From JAICKN01 sp036489565 (GTDB lineage Bacteria > Acidobacteriota > Terriglobia > Terriglobales > Acidobacteriaceae), in NCBI GenBank assembly GCA_036489565.1, contig DASXFN010000119.1, forward strand, positions 1 to 64,000: a stretch of 64,000 nucleotides of DNA, given 5' to 3'. The notes under the pieces were generated by a model. That model saw only the letters and a program-made list of their open reading frames with translations. It made no database searches and had not been told where the DNA came from. Below, in pieces: positions 1 to 8,294 of the stretch; the first letter of the stretch is position 1; each line of letters begins with the position of its first letter. Made by a program: the position numbers and the translations under genes.

Positions 1-1242
1 AAACGCTTGTACCCGGCTCAATCAGTTGAAGATGTGCAGCGTTTGGTGAGGAGCCAGCCGAGAATTAAGGTTTTGGGCACTCGCCACTGCTTTAACCACA
101 TTGCCGACAGTGACCACTCCGTGCTCTCGCTGGCATCAATGAACGAGGTTGTCCGTCTCGATACTGATACCGAAAAGGCGCGTCGATCGCCTACCGTCAC
201 GATCTCTGGCGGAATGAGCTATGGGCAATTGTGTCCATTTCTTCACGAGCAGGGATTCGCTTTGTCCAATCTCGCATCCCTGCCACAGATTTCCGTGGCG
301 GGAGCGTGCGCTACAGCTACCCACGGATCGGGCGAGAAAAATGGCAATCTGGCAACGTCGGTTTCCGCGCTGGAGATGGTTACGGCTACCGGAGAAGTAA
401 TTAATGTTTCCCGGCAGGCCGACGGCGACACCTTTCGTGCCATGGTGGTAGGGCTAGGATGTTTCGGAGTAATCACGAAACTCACCCTTGACCTCCAGCC
501 TACGTTTCGGATGCGGCAATTGGTGTATGAAAATTTGCCGTTGAGCGAATTACTGACGAACTTCGACGCCATCCAAGCAAGCGGATACAGCGTGAGCCTT
601 TTCACGGATTGGCAAGACAAGAAGATAGACAGAGTCTGGATCAAGAGCCGCATTCAGCACGGCGAGGGCGCGAAAGAGTTTAAAGCTGAGCCAGAATTCT
701 TCAGCGCGCGTTTGGCCACACAGAATCTACATCCGATCAGCGGGTTTCCTTCGGAGAACTGCACCGAGCAAATGGGAGCGCCAGGTCCCTGGCATGAGCG
801 GCTGCCTCATTTCCGCATGGGATTTCTGCCCAGCGCCGGGGATGAACTGCAGTCGGAATATTTTGTCCGGCGTCATCATGCGGCCGAAGCGATTCTGGCG
901 GTAGAGCGACTGCGCGACAAGATTACCCCGCATCTTCTCGTTACAGAAATTCGCGCCATCGCAGCCGATGATTTATGGCTTAGTCCCTGCTACGAACGGC
1001 CGAGTATCGCTATTCACTTCACATGGAAACAGAACTGGAAGGAGGTCAAACAAGTGCTGCCTCTGATTGAAAGGGAACTTGCCCCTTTTTCCGCACGACC
1101 CCACTGGGGGAAGCTATTCACCATGTCTCGATCACAACTTAAGCTACTGTATGAGAAACTGCCGGAGTTTGTTCAGTTAAGCAATCAATTCGATCCTTCG
1201 GGCAAGTTCCGCAATGAGTTTCTGAACACGTATGTCTTTTGA
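1..1242 (+). CDS. FAD-dependent alditol/sugar-lactone oxidase, N-terminus cut by window edge
   Basis: FAD-linked oxidase of the vanillyl-alcohol-oxidase fold, most like alditol (xylitol) oxidase and D-arabinono-1,4-lactone oxidase, which oxidise polyols or sugar lactones with O2. The frame is open to base 1, so the gene begins upstream; the TTG at 7 is probably internal. Counting from base 7, GTRHCFN (24-30) matches the segment in which alditol oxidase binds FAD covalently through its histidine (here His27). A Gly/Ala/Thr-rich stretch ending in THGSG (about 97-110) is the second FAD-binding element. The C-terminal half, with RPHWGK and a terminal FRNEFL region, fits the substrate/C-terminal domain of the family. 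Substrate is not readable from sequence. The gene is followed by 300 bp without a gene, then an aldehyde dehydrogenase on the same strand, which could process the aldehyde product (inference only). Confidence 0.85.
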   Translation, partial: KRLYPAQSVEDVQRLVRSQPRIKVLGTRHCFNHIADSDHSVLSLASMNEVVRLDTDTEKARRSPTVTISGGMSYGQLCPFLHEQGFALSNLASLPQISVAGACATATHGSGEKNGNLATSVSALEMVTATGEVINVSRQADGDTFRAMVVGLGCFGVITKLTLDLQPTFRMRQLVYENLPLSELLTNFDAIQASGYSVSLFTDWQDKKIDRVWIKSRIQHGEGAKEFKAEPEFFSARLATQNLHPISGFPSENCTEQMGAPGPWHERLPHFRMGFLPSAGDELQSEYFVRRHHAAEAILAVERLRDKITPHLLVTEIRAIAADDLWLSPCYERPSIAIHFTWKQNWKEVKQVLPLIERELAPFSARPHWGKLFTMSRSQLKLLYEKLPEFVQLSNQFDPSGKFRNEFLNTYVF

Positions 1243-1544
1243 CAATTAGGGCAAGTTTCCAGCGGATTGTTTTACCCGGACGAGTGGCACTGTTACTGGT
1301 CGGGAGGATGGAACTCTGATCATGAGTTACGTATTGAATAGTCCGAGGACGCTTGGAAGCTTAAAATGACGTCCGCTCACCTTTTTTGCCAGTAATGAGC
1401 TACAATTCTGGCCGCAAATGAGATGCTGTTTTTTGATCGCCAAGATTCGCAGCTTCGAGCCCGCGTAACTTTCGCTGATTTTCTTCGAGCCCATCCCGCG
1501 AACTTCCGGCACCTCACTGTGCGCATTTATCAGGAGGGAAAAAT
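1243..1544. other. Intergenic, no gene seen
   Basis: About 300 bp between the oxidase and the aldehyde dehydrogenase. The only open frame is a minus-strand shadow without recognisable content. It ends in the ribosome binding site of the next gene (AGGAGGG at about 1532-1538). I see no convincing terminator hairpin or sigma-70 or sigma-54 promoter. Confidence 0.5.
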
Positions 1545-3050
1545 ATGGCAACTGCTCTGAAATTCACTCGGCCCGACGATGAAACCCCAAGTTTTGTTTC
1601 CCGAACACACAAAATGTTGATCAACGGAAGATGGGTAGAGGCAGCCTCCGGCAAGACCTTTCCTACCTACAACCCTGCGACTGGCGAAGTGCTGAGCATG
1701 GTGGCCGAAGGCGACCGTGAGGACATTGACCGCGCGGTCAAGGCTGCCCGCGCGGCTTTTGAGACCGGCCCGTGGTCGAAGATCACTGCATCCGAGCGCG
1801 GCCGGTTGATCTGGAAGCTCGCAGATTTACTGGAACAAAACCTGGAAGAATTTGCCGAGCTTGAATCGTTGGATAACGGCAAGCCGTTCACCGTGGCCCG
1901 CGCCGCCGATGTTCCACTGGCGGTTGACCTGTTCCGCTACATGGCGGGCTGGTCCACGAAGATTGAAGGCAATACCATCCCGCTTTCTGTACCCTATACG
2001 CCCGGAGCAAAATATCTGGCGTACACGCTGCGGGAGCCGATAGGAGTTGTCGGTCAGATTATCCCCTGGAATTTCCCGTTGCTGATGGCGGCCTGGAAGC
2101 TCGGTCCGGCGCTGGCGACGGGAAACACGATCATTCTGAAGCCAGCGGAACAGACTCCTTTGTCAGTGCTGCGGTTGGGTGAACTAATTCAGGAGGCCGG
2201 TATTCCGGATGGCGTCGTGAACATTGTCCCGGGCTATGGAGAAACAGCGGGAGCAGCGCTTAGCGCGCATCCCGACGTGGACAAAGTTGCGTTCACGGGC
2301 TCCACGGAAGTTGGCAAATTGATTCTGCAAGCTGCTGCCGGAAACCTGAAGAAAGTTTCGCTGGAGTTGGGCGGCAAGTCGCCGAATGTGGTTTTTGCCG
2401 ACGTGGATATTGATGCGGCTATCTCCGGAGCAGCGAGCGCCATATTCTTTAATCATGGGCAGTGCTGCTGCGCTGGCTCGCGGCTTTATGTGGAAGAGAA
2501 AATCTTCGACAGAGTGGTGGAGGGGGTTTCCGAAAAAGCCAAGAAAATTAAAGTTGGACCGGGGCTTGATCCCTCAACCGATATGGGGCCGCTGGTTTCC
2601 GCCGAGCAGTTGAACCGCGTCTGCGGATATCTCGAGGCAGGGTTCGCTGAAGGCGCTAAAGCCACGGCTGGAGGAGAACGCCACGGGGACAAGGGATATT
2701 TCGTGAAGCCCACGGTGCTGGTGAACACAAACGAGAATATGAAAGTTGTGCAGGAGGAAATCTTTGGGCCTGTGGTAACAGCCATTCCTTTCCGTGACGC
2801 CGAAACGCTGGTTGGACAAGCCAATAACTCAGCTTATGGCTTGGCGGCTGGCATTTGGACGCGCGACATCCAGAAAGCGCACCGGCTTGCCTCCCAATTG
2901 CGGGCGGGTACGGTATGGATTAACTGCTACAACATCTTCGACGCGGCCATGCCCTTTGGCGGATACAAACAATCCGGTTGGGGGCGAGAGATGGGACACG
3001 AAGTGCTTGAACAGTACACCGAAGTGAAGGCGGTGTGTGCGGCTCTGTAA
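1545..3050 (+). CDS. NAD(P)-dependent aldehyde dehydrogenase
   Basis: Cytosolic aldehyde dehydrogenase of the ALDH1/2 type (501 residues, normal for the family), oxidising an aldehyde to the acid with NAD(P). PWNFPLLM and GNTIILKPAEQTP form the cofactor site. The general-base glutamate is in LELGGKSP (Glu274). The catalytic cysteine is the middle one of GQCCCAGSR (about Cys308). The C-terminal PFGGYKQSGWGREMG motif is complete. The ATG start is set by an AGGAGGG ribosome binding site 6 bases upstream. The gene stands alone with a possible terminator just behind it. Substrate range is not evident; the upstream polyol-type oxidase is a possible source of aldehyde, but 300 bp separate them and co-transcription is unproven. 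Confidence 0.95.
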   Translation: MATALKFTRPDDETPSFVSRTHKMLINGRWVEAASGKTFPTYNPATGEVLSMVAEGDREDIDRAVKAARAAFETGPWSKITASERGRLIWKLADLLEQNLEEFAELESLDNGKPFTVARAADVPLAVDLFRYMAGWSTKIEGNTIPLSVPYTPGAKYLAYTLREPIGVVGQIIPWNFPLLMAAWKLGPALATGNTIILKPAEQTPLSVLRLGELIQEAGIPDGVVNIVPGYGETAGAALSAHPDVDKVAFTGSTEVGKLILQAAAGNLKKVSLELGGKSPNVVFADVDIDAAISGAASAIFFNHGQCCCAGSRLYVEEKIFDRVVEGVSEKAKKIKVGPGLDPSTDMGPLVSAEQLNRVCGYLEAGFAEGAKATAGGERHGDKGYFVKPTVLVNTNENMKVVQEEIFGPVVTAIPFRDAETLVGQANNSAYGLAAGIWTRDIQKAHRLASQLRAGTVWINCYNIFDAAMPFGGYKQSGWGREMGHEVLEQYTEVKAVCAAL

Positions 3051-3084
3051 GAATCATTTGCTGCTTGCATTGCGAAGATCGAGT

Positions 3085-3136
3085 ATGCCGGGCTTTTACG
3101 CTGTGATTTGAACAGTATAGAGTCCGGCATTTTTAT
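3085..3136 (+). terminator. Possible rho-independent terminator after the aldehyde dehydrogenase
   Basis: ATGCCGG (3085-3091) pairs with CCGGCAT (3124-3130), followed immediately by a T-rich tail (TTTTTATT). The loop is long (32 nt) but holds a small inner pairing, CTGT/ACAG. It lies 35 bases after the stop codon. The long loop lowers confidence. Confidence 0.45.
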
Positions 3137-3197
3137 TGCGAAAAATGGCTCGCGGAAAGGGACAATCGCGCGCGATTTTTGCGCCCATGAGACGGGC

Positions 3198-3371
3198 TTA
3201 TTGGTTCTCGCAGACGTGCTGATCGAACTGCTTTAAAAGATAAGCTTGCGCGTCTGTGGATCGGGCAAGAACATTCATTGGAGCTTTGAATGTGCGCCCG
3301 CACTGTACGCAAATCGCCACCGCCGGAGTTGTGCCGAGCCACTTGGTGACAGTAAGACGCCGCTTCGCCAT
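3198..3371 (-). CDS. Small Cys/His protein, putative zinc-ribbon
   Basis: A 57-residue frame starting at ATG 3371. It contains a CxxC pair (CVQC, residues 21-24) and a C-terminal HVC (52-54), a spacing that suggests a small zinc-binding fold. The sequence is compact and natural-looking: basic N-terminus MAKRRLTVTKWLG, then the CxxC knuckle followed by GRTFKAP, then an amphipathic helix into the HxC. An in-frame TAG five codons upstream fixes the N-terminus; no strong ribosome binding site is present. No function can be assigned. Metal binding is inferred from the residues only. It could be a chance frame, but the paired Cys/His arrangement argues against that. Confidence 0.55.
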   Translation of the reverse strand: MAKRRLTVTKWLGTTPAVAICVQCGRTFKAPMNVLARSTDAQAYLLKQFDQHVCENQ

Positions 3372-3793
3372 CAGGCTACATCTCTATTGGGGTCTCTGTT
3401 TTTATCTTCCGCTATCGCTACATCTCTCACCTTCCGTTCAATTGCCGGCGTCGACGGAAAAGCAACAGGTTGGGTGAACGGACGGGAAAACTTGCTTTTT
3501 AAACGCAACATAGCCCTTTGCAAAAACCCTATTTTCTTTGGCGTATGGGCGTGGGCAAGCAATAAGCGTAGATCATCTAAATCAGGCGATGACACGGAAG
3601 TGCTCCTAGGGGAGGGGCAAAAGTAGTTTAGCACTGGCCGAGAGTTTTCATCACCTTTCTTTTCCTCATAAGCCCTGAGCGAGAGGGTCAGGTGATCACC
3701 TTAAGTATGTGAAATATATTTCGCTTTGCAGCTCCATCCTTGGCGCGAACGCCAAGGATGGGAATGATTCAGTCCGCGCCACATTAAACATCT
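3372..3793. other. Intergenic, no confident gene
   Basis: About 420 bp between the small Cys/His frame and the doxX stop. Open frames on both strands here (up to 126 codons on plus, 87 on minus) have no recognisable content and overlap each other. The one clear element is a 12-bp perfect hairpin at 3734-3761, described separately. Confidence 0.45.
3734..3761 (-). terminator. Perfect hairpin behind doxX
   Basis: CCATCCTTGGCG (3734-3745) and its exact complement (3750-3761) enclose a CGAA loop. It lies 33-60 bases after the stop of the minus-strand tol-pal-def-doxX run, the usual place for a terminator. No clear T-run follows on either strand, so it may instead be an mRNA 3'-end stabiliser or depend on Rho. 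Confidence 0.4.
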
Positions 3794-4237
3794 CTAGGCA
3801 GCTAGACGACGGGAGAGCTTTTTCAGGCGTGAAGTTAGTTTTGGACGCGCTATGGGCACGCTGACTGGCCAGGGTTCCTCAACACCCATTAAGGCCATTG
3901 CGCCGCCGAGAAGGGCCATATTTTTCGTGAAGTTGATCATTTCGATCGTGCGCTCCTGCGGATTTTCCTTGTGCCAGAAATCGTGCATCACAGGAGAGAC
4001 TCCGGCGAGAAAGCCGATTACGGCTGCGGTGCCTAGCCGGGGTTTTACTCCGGCGAGAATGCTGGCTCCGCCCAGCACCAGTGCGGCGCCGGTAGCGGCA
4101 ACAGCTTTGTCCGGCATGGGAACGTTTTTTGCCCCGGCGTAGCCAGTGAGCATTTTATGTTCGGTGAAATGGTGGATGCCGCTATAGATGAAAAATCCGC
4201 CGAAAATAAGACGGCCAATCAGAAACGCTGTTTTCAT
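3794..4237 (-). CDS. DoxX family membrane protein
   Basis: A 147-residue inner-membrane protein of the DoxX family, with four hydrophobic segments at about 5-20, 44-62, 68-85 and 104-120. The family signature is seen in the N-terminal GRLIFGGFFIYSGIHHF and the later NMALLGGAMAL. It ends in a basic tail (KLTSRLKKLSRRLAA). Family members are linked loosely to quinone or sulfur redox chemistry and to oxidative stress, but function here is unknown. The start is supported by GAGGAG 6 bases upstream. It is the last gene of the minus-strand run, about 50 bp after def, so it is probably co-transcribed with it. Confidence 0.85.
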   Translation of the reverse strand: MKTAFLIGRLIFGGFFIYSGIHHFTEHKMLTGYAGAKNVPMPDKAVAATGAALVLGGASILAGVKPRLGTAAVIGFLAGVSPVMHDFWHKENPQERTIEMINFTKNMALLGGAMALMGVEEPWPVSVPIARPKLTSRLKKLSRRLAA

Positions 4238-4288
4238 GGAAACTCCTCGTCGCAGGTTTTGATTCGAGGCGGTGCGGGGCCGTTGTCT

Positions 4289-4912
4289 CTAGGATTTCGT
4301 GCTGAGGCGCGCTTGCACTTCTGTGATTGGCGCGTCCTTCCAGATGCGGCGTGCATTGTCCAGCGTAGCCAAGGTACGAGGCTGCATGCGGTCCACGTAC
4401 AGGATTCCATTTAAGTGGTCAATTTCATGTTGCAGGATGCGGGCGTACCAACCGGTAGCGATAATGGTCGCGGGCTCGGCGTGTTCGTTAAGGCATTCCA
4501 CGCTGACGGCGTTTGACCGGCTCACTAACGCGGTGTAGCCAGAAACGCTCAAGCAGCCTTCGAAGAAAGTATTCGAAATATTTCCCGTGTTGCCATTGTT
4601 TTCATTCCGATTGTCGCCAATTGTAAGTTTCGGATTCACCAGCACGTGAAAGGGAACTGGCTTTCTTCCACGTTCTGTAAGTTGTTCGGAAGTCAATTCA
4701 CGCTGGTATTCGGCGCGATCCTCGATAACGGCAAGTTGCAGGGATTCCCCGATTTGCGGAGCCGCGAGGCCTACGCCGGGCGCGTCACGCATGGTGTCGC
4801 GCATGTGCTCGATGAGTTGCTGAATATAGGGACTCAGTATTTCGTCGCGCGTGAGCGCTCGCGCCTGCTGACGCAATACTTCTTCTCCGGCTTGTACGAT
4901 CTTGAGTCGCAC
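4289..4912 (-). CDS. def: Peptide deformylase
   Basis: Removes the N-formyl group from nascent proteins; a cytosolic metalloenzyme. All three active-site motifs are present: GVGLAAPQ (46-53), EGCLSV (Cys120, metal ligand) and HEIDH (162-166, two metal-ligand histidines and the catalytic Glu). At 207 residues it is longer than the E. coli enzyme, mainly from an Asn/Gly-rich insertion just before EGCLSV (about 98-114) and a C-terminal extension. The start is a GTG at 4912; an in-frame stop lies 12 codons upstream and no ATG exists between. It sits 33 bp after cpoB and 51 bp before doxX on the same strand. Deformylase is more often beside fmt; here it trails the tol-pal genes. Confidence 0.95.
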   Translation of the reverse strand: MRLKIVQAGEEVLRQQARALTRDEILSPYIQQLIEHMRDTMRDAPGVGLAAPQIGESLQLAVIEDRAEYQRELTSEQLTERGRKPVPFHVLVNPKLTIGDNRNENNGNTGNISNTFFEGCLSVSGYTALVSRSNAVSVECLNEHAEPATIIATGWYARILQHEIDHLNGILYVDRMQPRTLATLDNARRIWKDAPITEVQARLSTKS

Positions 4913-4945
4913 GCTGGGAATCGTTCGCTCTCTTGTATCTAATAT

Positions 4946-5764
4946 CTAACGCTTTTGCAGTCGTTCGCGCGCTTGCAACGCCTCGTTGGTTTTTGGATAT
5001 CGCTGGATCACGTGATGGAGGGTCGCAATACCATCTTCCTTCTGGCCCAGTTCGATCTGCGCAAATCCTTTTTTCAGCTCCGCGGAAGGGGTCTTGTTTC
5101 CCGTGGGAAAGTTTTGCAGTACCTGGTCATAGTTCTTTATGGCTTCAGGGTAGTTGCCCGCGCGGTACTGGATTTCAGCCAGGTAGAAGTAGGCGTTTCC
5201 AGCGAGGTCGGTGGTGGGATAGTACTTGATGTAGTCGGAGAATTCCTGCGTCGCGATGTCATACTTAGCCGCCTGATAGTCGCGCAGCGCGTTGTTGTAA
5301 AGAACGTCTGGCGGAGGCGCTTGCTGCTGTTGCATGGCCTGGGTCTGTTGCGCAGTGATGTTCTGTTGCGCGGATTGCATGTCGTCGAACTGTTTGCTGA
5401 TCTTGGCGAGGCGGGCTTTTAGTTCATCCAGCGAATCATTCAGCGCCTGGATCTGGCCGGAAAGCTGGTCGGAATGAGTGCCGCTGTCCGCCTGTTGTTT
5501 TTGCAAGGAGGTCTGCAGATTCGAGATGGCCGTAGTGGCCTTGTTCATGCTGTCGGTGTTCTGATTCATTAGGCTCTTCATGACGCCCATGCTCTCGTCG
5601 AGCGATTGCTGCAATCGCGACATCTGGGCCTGAAGATTGTCCACTTGGGTCTGTAGTTGGACGATTTCTTTGCTCACGCCGAATGCGGGCGTGACGCTGG
5701 CGCAAATCACAGCCAGGGCAATAACAGGGAAAAATCGCCGGATTTTCATGATCTGGATTTTCAT
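4946..5764 (-). CDS. cpoB: Tol-Pal system protein CpoB/YbgF
   Basis: Periplasmic coordinator of Tol-Pal function and peptidoglycan synthesis at the septum. A signal peptide covers about residues 1-29. A coiled-coil section rich in Gln and heptad Leu/Ile follows (about 32-125), then a Gln/Pro linker (QQQQAPPP). The C-terminal TPR domain has three repeats (about 155-270), with AYFYLAEIQYRAGNYPEAI the clearest. This order matches YbgF. The ATG at 5764 is used; a second in-frame ATG five codons later is equally possible. Upstream of the gene lies a strong hairpin (5898-5926) that separates it from pal. It is part of the tolQ-R-A-B-pal-cpoB locus. Confidence 0.92.
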   Translation of the reverse strand: MKIQIMKIRRFFPVIALAVICASVTPAFGVSKEIVQLQTQVDNLQAQMSRLQQSLDESMGVMKSLMNQNTDSMNKATTAISNLQTSLQKQQADSGTHSDQLSGQIQALNDSLDELKARLAKISKQFDDMQSAQQNITAQQTQAMQQQQAPPPDVLYNNALRDYQAAKYDIATQEFSDYIKYYPTTDLAGNAYFYLAEIQYRAGNYPEAIKNYDQVLQNFPTGNKTPSAELKKGFAQIELGQKEDGIATLHHVIQRYPKTNEALQARERLQKR

Positions 5765-5897
5765 AATTATGTCTCTTTGGTGATACCGAATTCGCAGATT
5801 CGGACGCGATCTAAGATGCTGGAAACTGCCAAAGGCAGAATAGCGCGCCGGGCGGGTGTTTTCAAAGGCCTGCGGCGTAAGGTGACACTAAATGGAT

Positions 5898-5926
5898 AAG
5901 GGGCGGAGCCTACGGCACCGCCCCTT
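5898..5926 (-). terminator. Strong hairpin between pal and cpoB
   Basis: AAGGGGCGG (5898-5906) pairs with CCGCCCCTT (5918-5926); the stem continues as GCC/GGC after one A-A mismatch, closing on a TAC loop. It lies 20 bases after the pal stop and about 135 bases before cpoB. On the minus strand it is not followed by a T-run, so partial termination, attenuation or mRNA stabilisation of the pal message are all possible. Confidence 0.45.
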
Positions 5927-5946
5927 TCAGTTAGCGACTGCTTATA

Positions 5947-6684
5947 TTACTGTTGGTAAACGAAATGGGCGCGCCGGTTTTGCTGCCAGCAGGCCTCATT
6001 CGATTCGGTGCAGAATGGCTTTTCTTTGCCATAGCTGATGGTTTTGACGCTGTCGGCGGAAATCCCACCCTGCGTTAAACCATTCTTAACGGCGGTGGCG
6101 CGATTGTCGCCCAGAGCCAGGTTGTATTCGGTTGAGCCGCGTTCGTCGCAGTGACCTTCCACAGTGAATTTGATGTCCGGATGCTGCTTGAGGAATTCAA
6201 TATCACTTTGCAAAGCTGTCTGCTGATCTCCGCGGATGGCCGAGCCGTCGTAGTCGAAGTAAATGTCCTTCACGTTTTGCGAGAAGAGTTCCGATTCGGT
6301 AGCTGTGGGCGCTGGCGGTGGCGGCGGTGGCGGCGGAGCCGATACCGTCACACGCGCGGTAGCCTGTTGCGAACCGCCGGGACCCTTGGCGGTAAGCGTG
6401 TAGGTTGTGGACTCGGTTGGCGAAACTTGCTGCGAACCGTTGGCTTGTACGGCGCCAATGCCTTCAACGCTGACGTCGGTGGCATTGGTGGTCTGCCATG
6501 TAAGCGTGACGGCCTGGCCGGATTGCACCGTGTCAGGGCTCGCGCTTAATGATGCCGTAGGCGCGGCTGGTGGCGGTGGTGGTGGTGGCGGCGGTGGCGC
6601 CGCTTTCTTGTGGCAGGCGCTTAATAACATCATGGCGCCCAACGCGAATGTAAGCGAAATCCCCTTCAAATTTAGCTGCTTCAC
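5947..6684 (-). CDS. pal: Peptidoglycan-associated lipoprotein Pal with an extra Ig-like domain
   Basis: Outer-membrane lipoprotein that binds peptidoglycan through its OmpA-type domain and engages TolB and TolA. I place the start at GTG 6684, directly behind GGAGGAGAAGG; the longer frame reaching 6903 would bury the lipobox and overlap tolB. From that start: signal peptide with lipobox LLSAC (20-24, lipidated Cys24), a proline run (about 30-40), then a domain of about 75 residues with the Ser/Thr-rich beta pattern of Ig-like folds (TLTWQTTNATDVSVEG, TTYTLTA). A second Pro-rich linker leads to the OmpA/Pal domain (about 135-245) with YFDYD, TVEGHCDERGS and NRRAHF. Pal of E. coli lacks the Ig-like insertion. 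Confidence 0.93.
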   Translation of the reverse strand: MKQLNLKGISLTFALGAMMLLSACHKKAAPPPPPPPPPPAAPTASLSASPDTVQSGQAVTLTWQTTNATDVSVEGIGAVQANGSQQVSPTESTTYTLTAKGPGGSQQATARVTVSAPPPPPPPPAPTATESELFSQNVKDIYFDYDGSAIRGDQQTALQSDIEFLKQHPDIKFTVEGHCDERGSTEYNLALGDNRATAVKNGLTQGGISADSVKTISYGKEKPFCTESNEACWQQNRRAHFVYQQ

Positions 6685-6787
6685 CCTTCTCCTCCCAAAC
6701 GAATAAAGTTCTGTGGCGCGTTTTGCAGGCTGGAGCAGACTTTCACTGCAACCTGCACGAATGAAAAATAAAAAGCCGTTATGAAAT

Positions 6788-8149
6788 TTACTTCCAACTC
6801 CAGTTTGGTTCTGTATTGTGTCCCGCTGTTGTAAGTTGTTTCTGCTGCGAGCCGTCCGCGAGCATGGACCAAATTTGTTCTCCACCTGCGCGGTTGGATT
6901 CAAACACTATATGCCTGCCATCCGGGGCCCAGGATGGAAAATCATTGCGTCCCGAGTCGTGCGTAAGCTGCACCCATTTCTTGCTGGCAATGTCCATGAT
7001 GTAGATGTCCGCGCCGCCAGGAGCGCCAGGGCCATAGTGGCGAATCCAGGAAAACAGCAGGAGCTGACCGCTGGGCGACCACGAGGGAGAAACGGCGTAC
7101 CCCTGGTCTGTATATCGCTGCACATTGGTGCCATCGGAGGACATGCTGTAGATCTGCGGCAATCCGCTGCGTCCGCTGGTCCATGCAATTTCCGCGCCGC
7201 TTTTGCGGTTCCATGAGGGAGAAACGTCCGGTCCTTTGAAATCGGTCAAGCGCTTCAGGCTCCGCCCGTTTGAGTCGGCAATATAAATTTCGGGATCGCC
7301 GGAGCGTGACGAGGAAAATGCAAGCCTGGCTCCGTCGGGAGACCACGAAGGCGACAGGTTCGTCCCACTCATCCGTGGAAACGCAACCAGCCGATTCAGA
7401 TCTAACGAATAAATCTCGATGTCCCAGCCACCTTTTACTAAAGAACTAAAAGCAACGCGAGAACCATCAGGGGAAACAGCGGGCGATAACGAGATCGAGC
7501 CGAGATGAGTAATCTGATGCTGGTTTTGACCGTCGTAATCCATGGCCCAAATTTCTTTATGCCCAGTGCGGCTGCTGACAAAGTAGATTTTAGTTTCAGC
7601 TACGCCGGCAATGCCGCCTCCTAAGCGAAAAATAATCTCATCGGCGAACTTATGGGCGAGGGTGCGGGTGGCGTCCGCGGTCGCCGCGTCCTGGTATTGC
7701 TTGCCAATCACCTGGGGCTGCACGGGGTTCTTTACGTCATAAAGCCAACCTTGAACGGTGACATTGTTTCCCGCAACTCCCAGATTTCCAAAAGCAAGCA
7801 TGGCTGCGTTGGGAGGTGGAGCGCTCCAGGCGGTGAAGTTGACGTCCGCAGGAGCGCCTACCTGGCCCAAGGGATAAAAGCTTTTGGAAACAAGATCAAA
7901 AATGCCGGCGTTGTCGAGGTCGTTCCACAATGTATCGTTGAATGTTTTCTGCAGTTCGGCATTTTTTGGGTCTTGCGTGGAAGCTTTGAAGTCGGTCGTG
8001 GCGAGCCGGATTTTCTCCGCACCCAGGCTGGTGCCGGTCTTGACCCAATCCTGAGCGAAGCAGGAAAAAGACGCCAGCAAAACAAAGATGCAAACACAAA
8101 TTTGAAGAGGGATGCGGCGGCGAATTGAAAAACAACTGCTAGCAGTCAT
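6788..8149 (-). CDS. tolB: Tol-Pal system beta-propeller protein TolB
   Basis: Periplasmic component of the Tol-Pal envelope machinery that binds Pal. The N-terminal alpha/beta domain (about 35-150) is followed by a six-bladed propeller with repeated WD40-like PD40 motifs: SPAVSPDGSRVAF, SPSWSPDGARLAFSS, FPSWAPDGRHIVF. I chose ATG 8149 because a classical signal peptide follows it directly (basic n-region, hydrophobic core, cleavage near SCFAQ, residue 33), giving 453 residues, normal for TolB. Upstream in-frame ATGs at 8266 and 8275 lie closer to the preceding gene and cannot be excluded, but would bury the signal peptide about 40 residues in. No strong ribosome binding site distinguishes them. 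Confidence 0.92.
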   Translation of the reverse strand: MTASSCFSIRRRIPLQICVCIFVLLASFSCFAQDWVKTGTSLGAEKIRLATTDFKASTQDPKNAELQKTFNDTLWNDLDNAGIFDLVSKSFYPLGQVGAPADVNFTAWSAPPPNAAMLAFGNLGVAGNNVTVQGWLYDVKNPVQPQVIGKQYQDAATADATRTLAHKFADEIIFRLGGGIAGVAETKIYFVSSRTGHKEIWAMDYDGQNQHQITHLGSISLSPAVSPDGSRVAFSSLVKGGWDIEIYSLDLNRLVAFPRMSGTNLSPSWSPDGARLAFSSSRSGDPEIYIADSNGRSLKRLTDFKGPDVSPSWNRKSGAEIAWTSGRSGLPQIYSMSSDGTNVQRYTDQGYAVSPSWSPSGQLLLFSWIRHYGPGAPGGADIYIMDIASKKWVQLTHDSGRNDFPSWAPDGRHIVFESNRAGGEQIWSMLADGSQQKQLTTAGHNTEPNWSWK

Positions 8150-8294
8150 TCCTGTTGAAGTGCTTGCTTCGTTGGAAAGATATATCGTACTACGAGGTAC
8201 TGAAGAAGATAAGTTGCCTAGTGTTGTACGGGCGTTTGATGCTTTGATTTGTGGACTGCCAATCATCCTGAACATCCTTATCGTATAAATCGCA

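Noticed and set aside
3246..3626. Open frame of 126 codons on the plus strand after the aldehyde dehydrogenase
   Set aside because: No recognisable domain, overlaps the more plausible small Cys/His frame on the other strand, and has no ribosome binding site.
3371..3634. Minus-strand frame of 87 codons ending at TGATG with the small Cys/His frame
   Set aside because: The one-base stop/start overlap is suggestive, but the sequence is Pro/Arg/Ser-rich without pattern, like a chance frame.
6685..6903. N-terminal extension of pal by 73 codons
   Set aside because: It buries the lipobox, overlaps tolB, and the GTG at 6684 has a perfect ribosome binding site.
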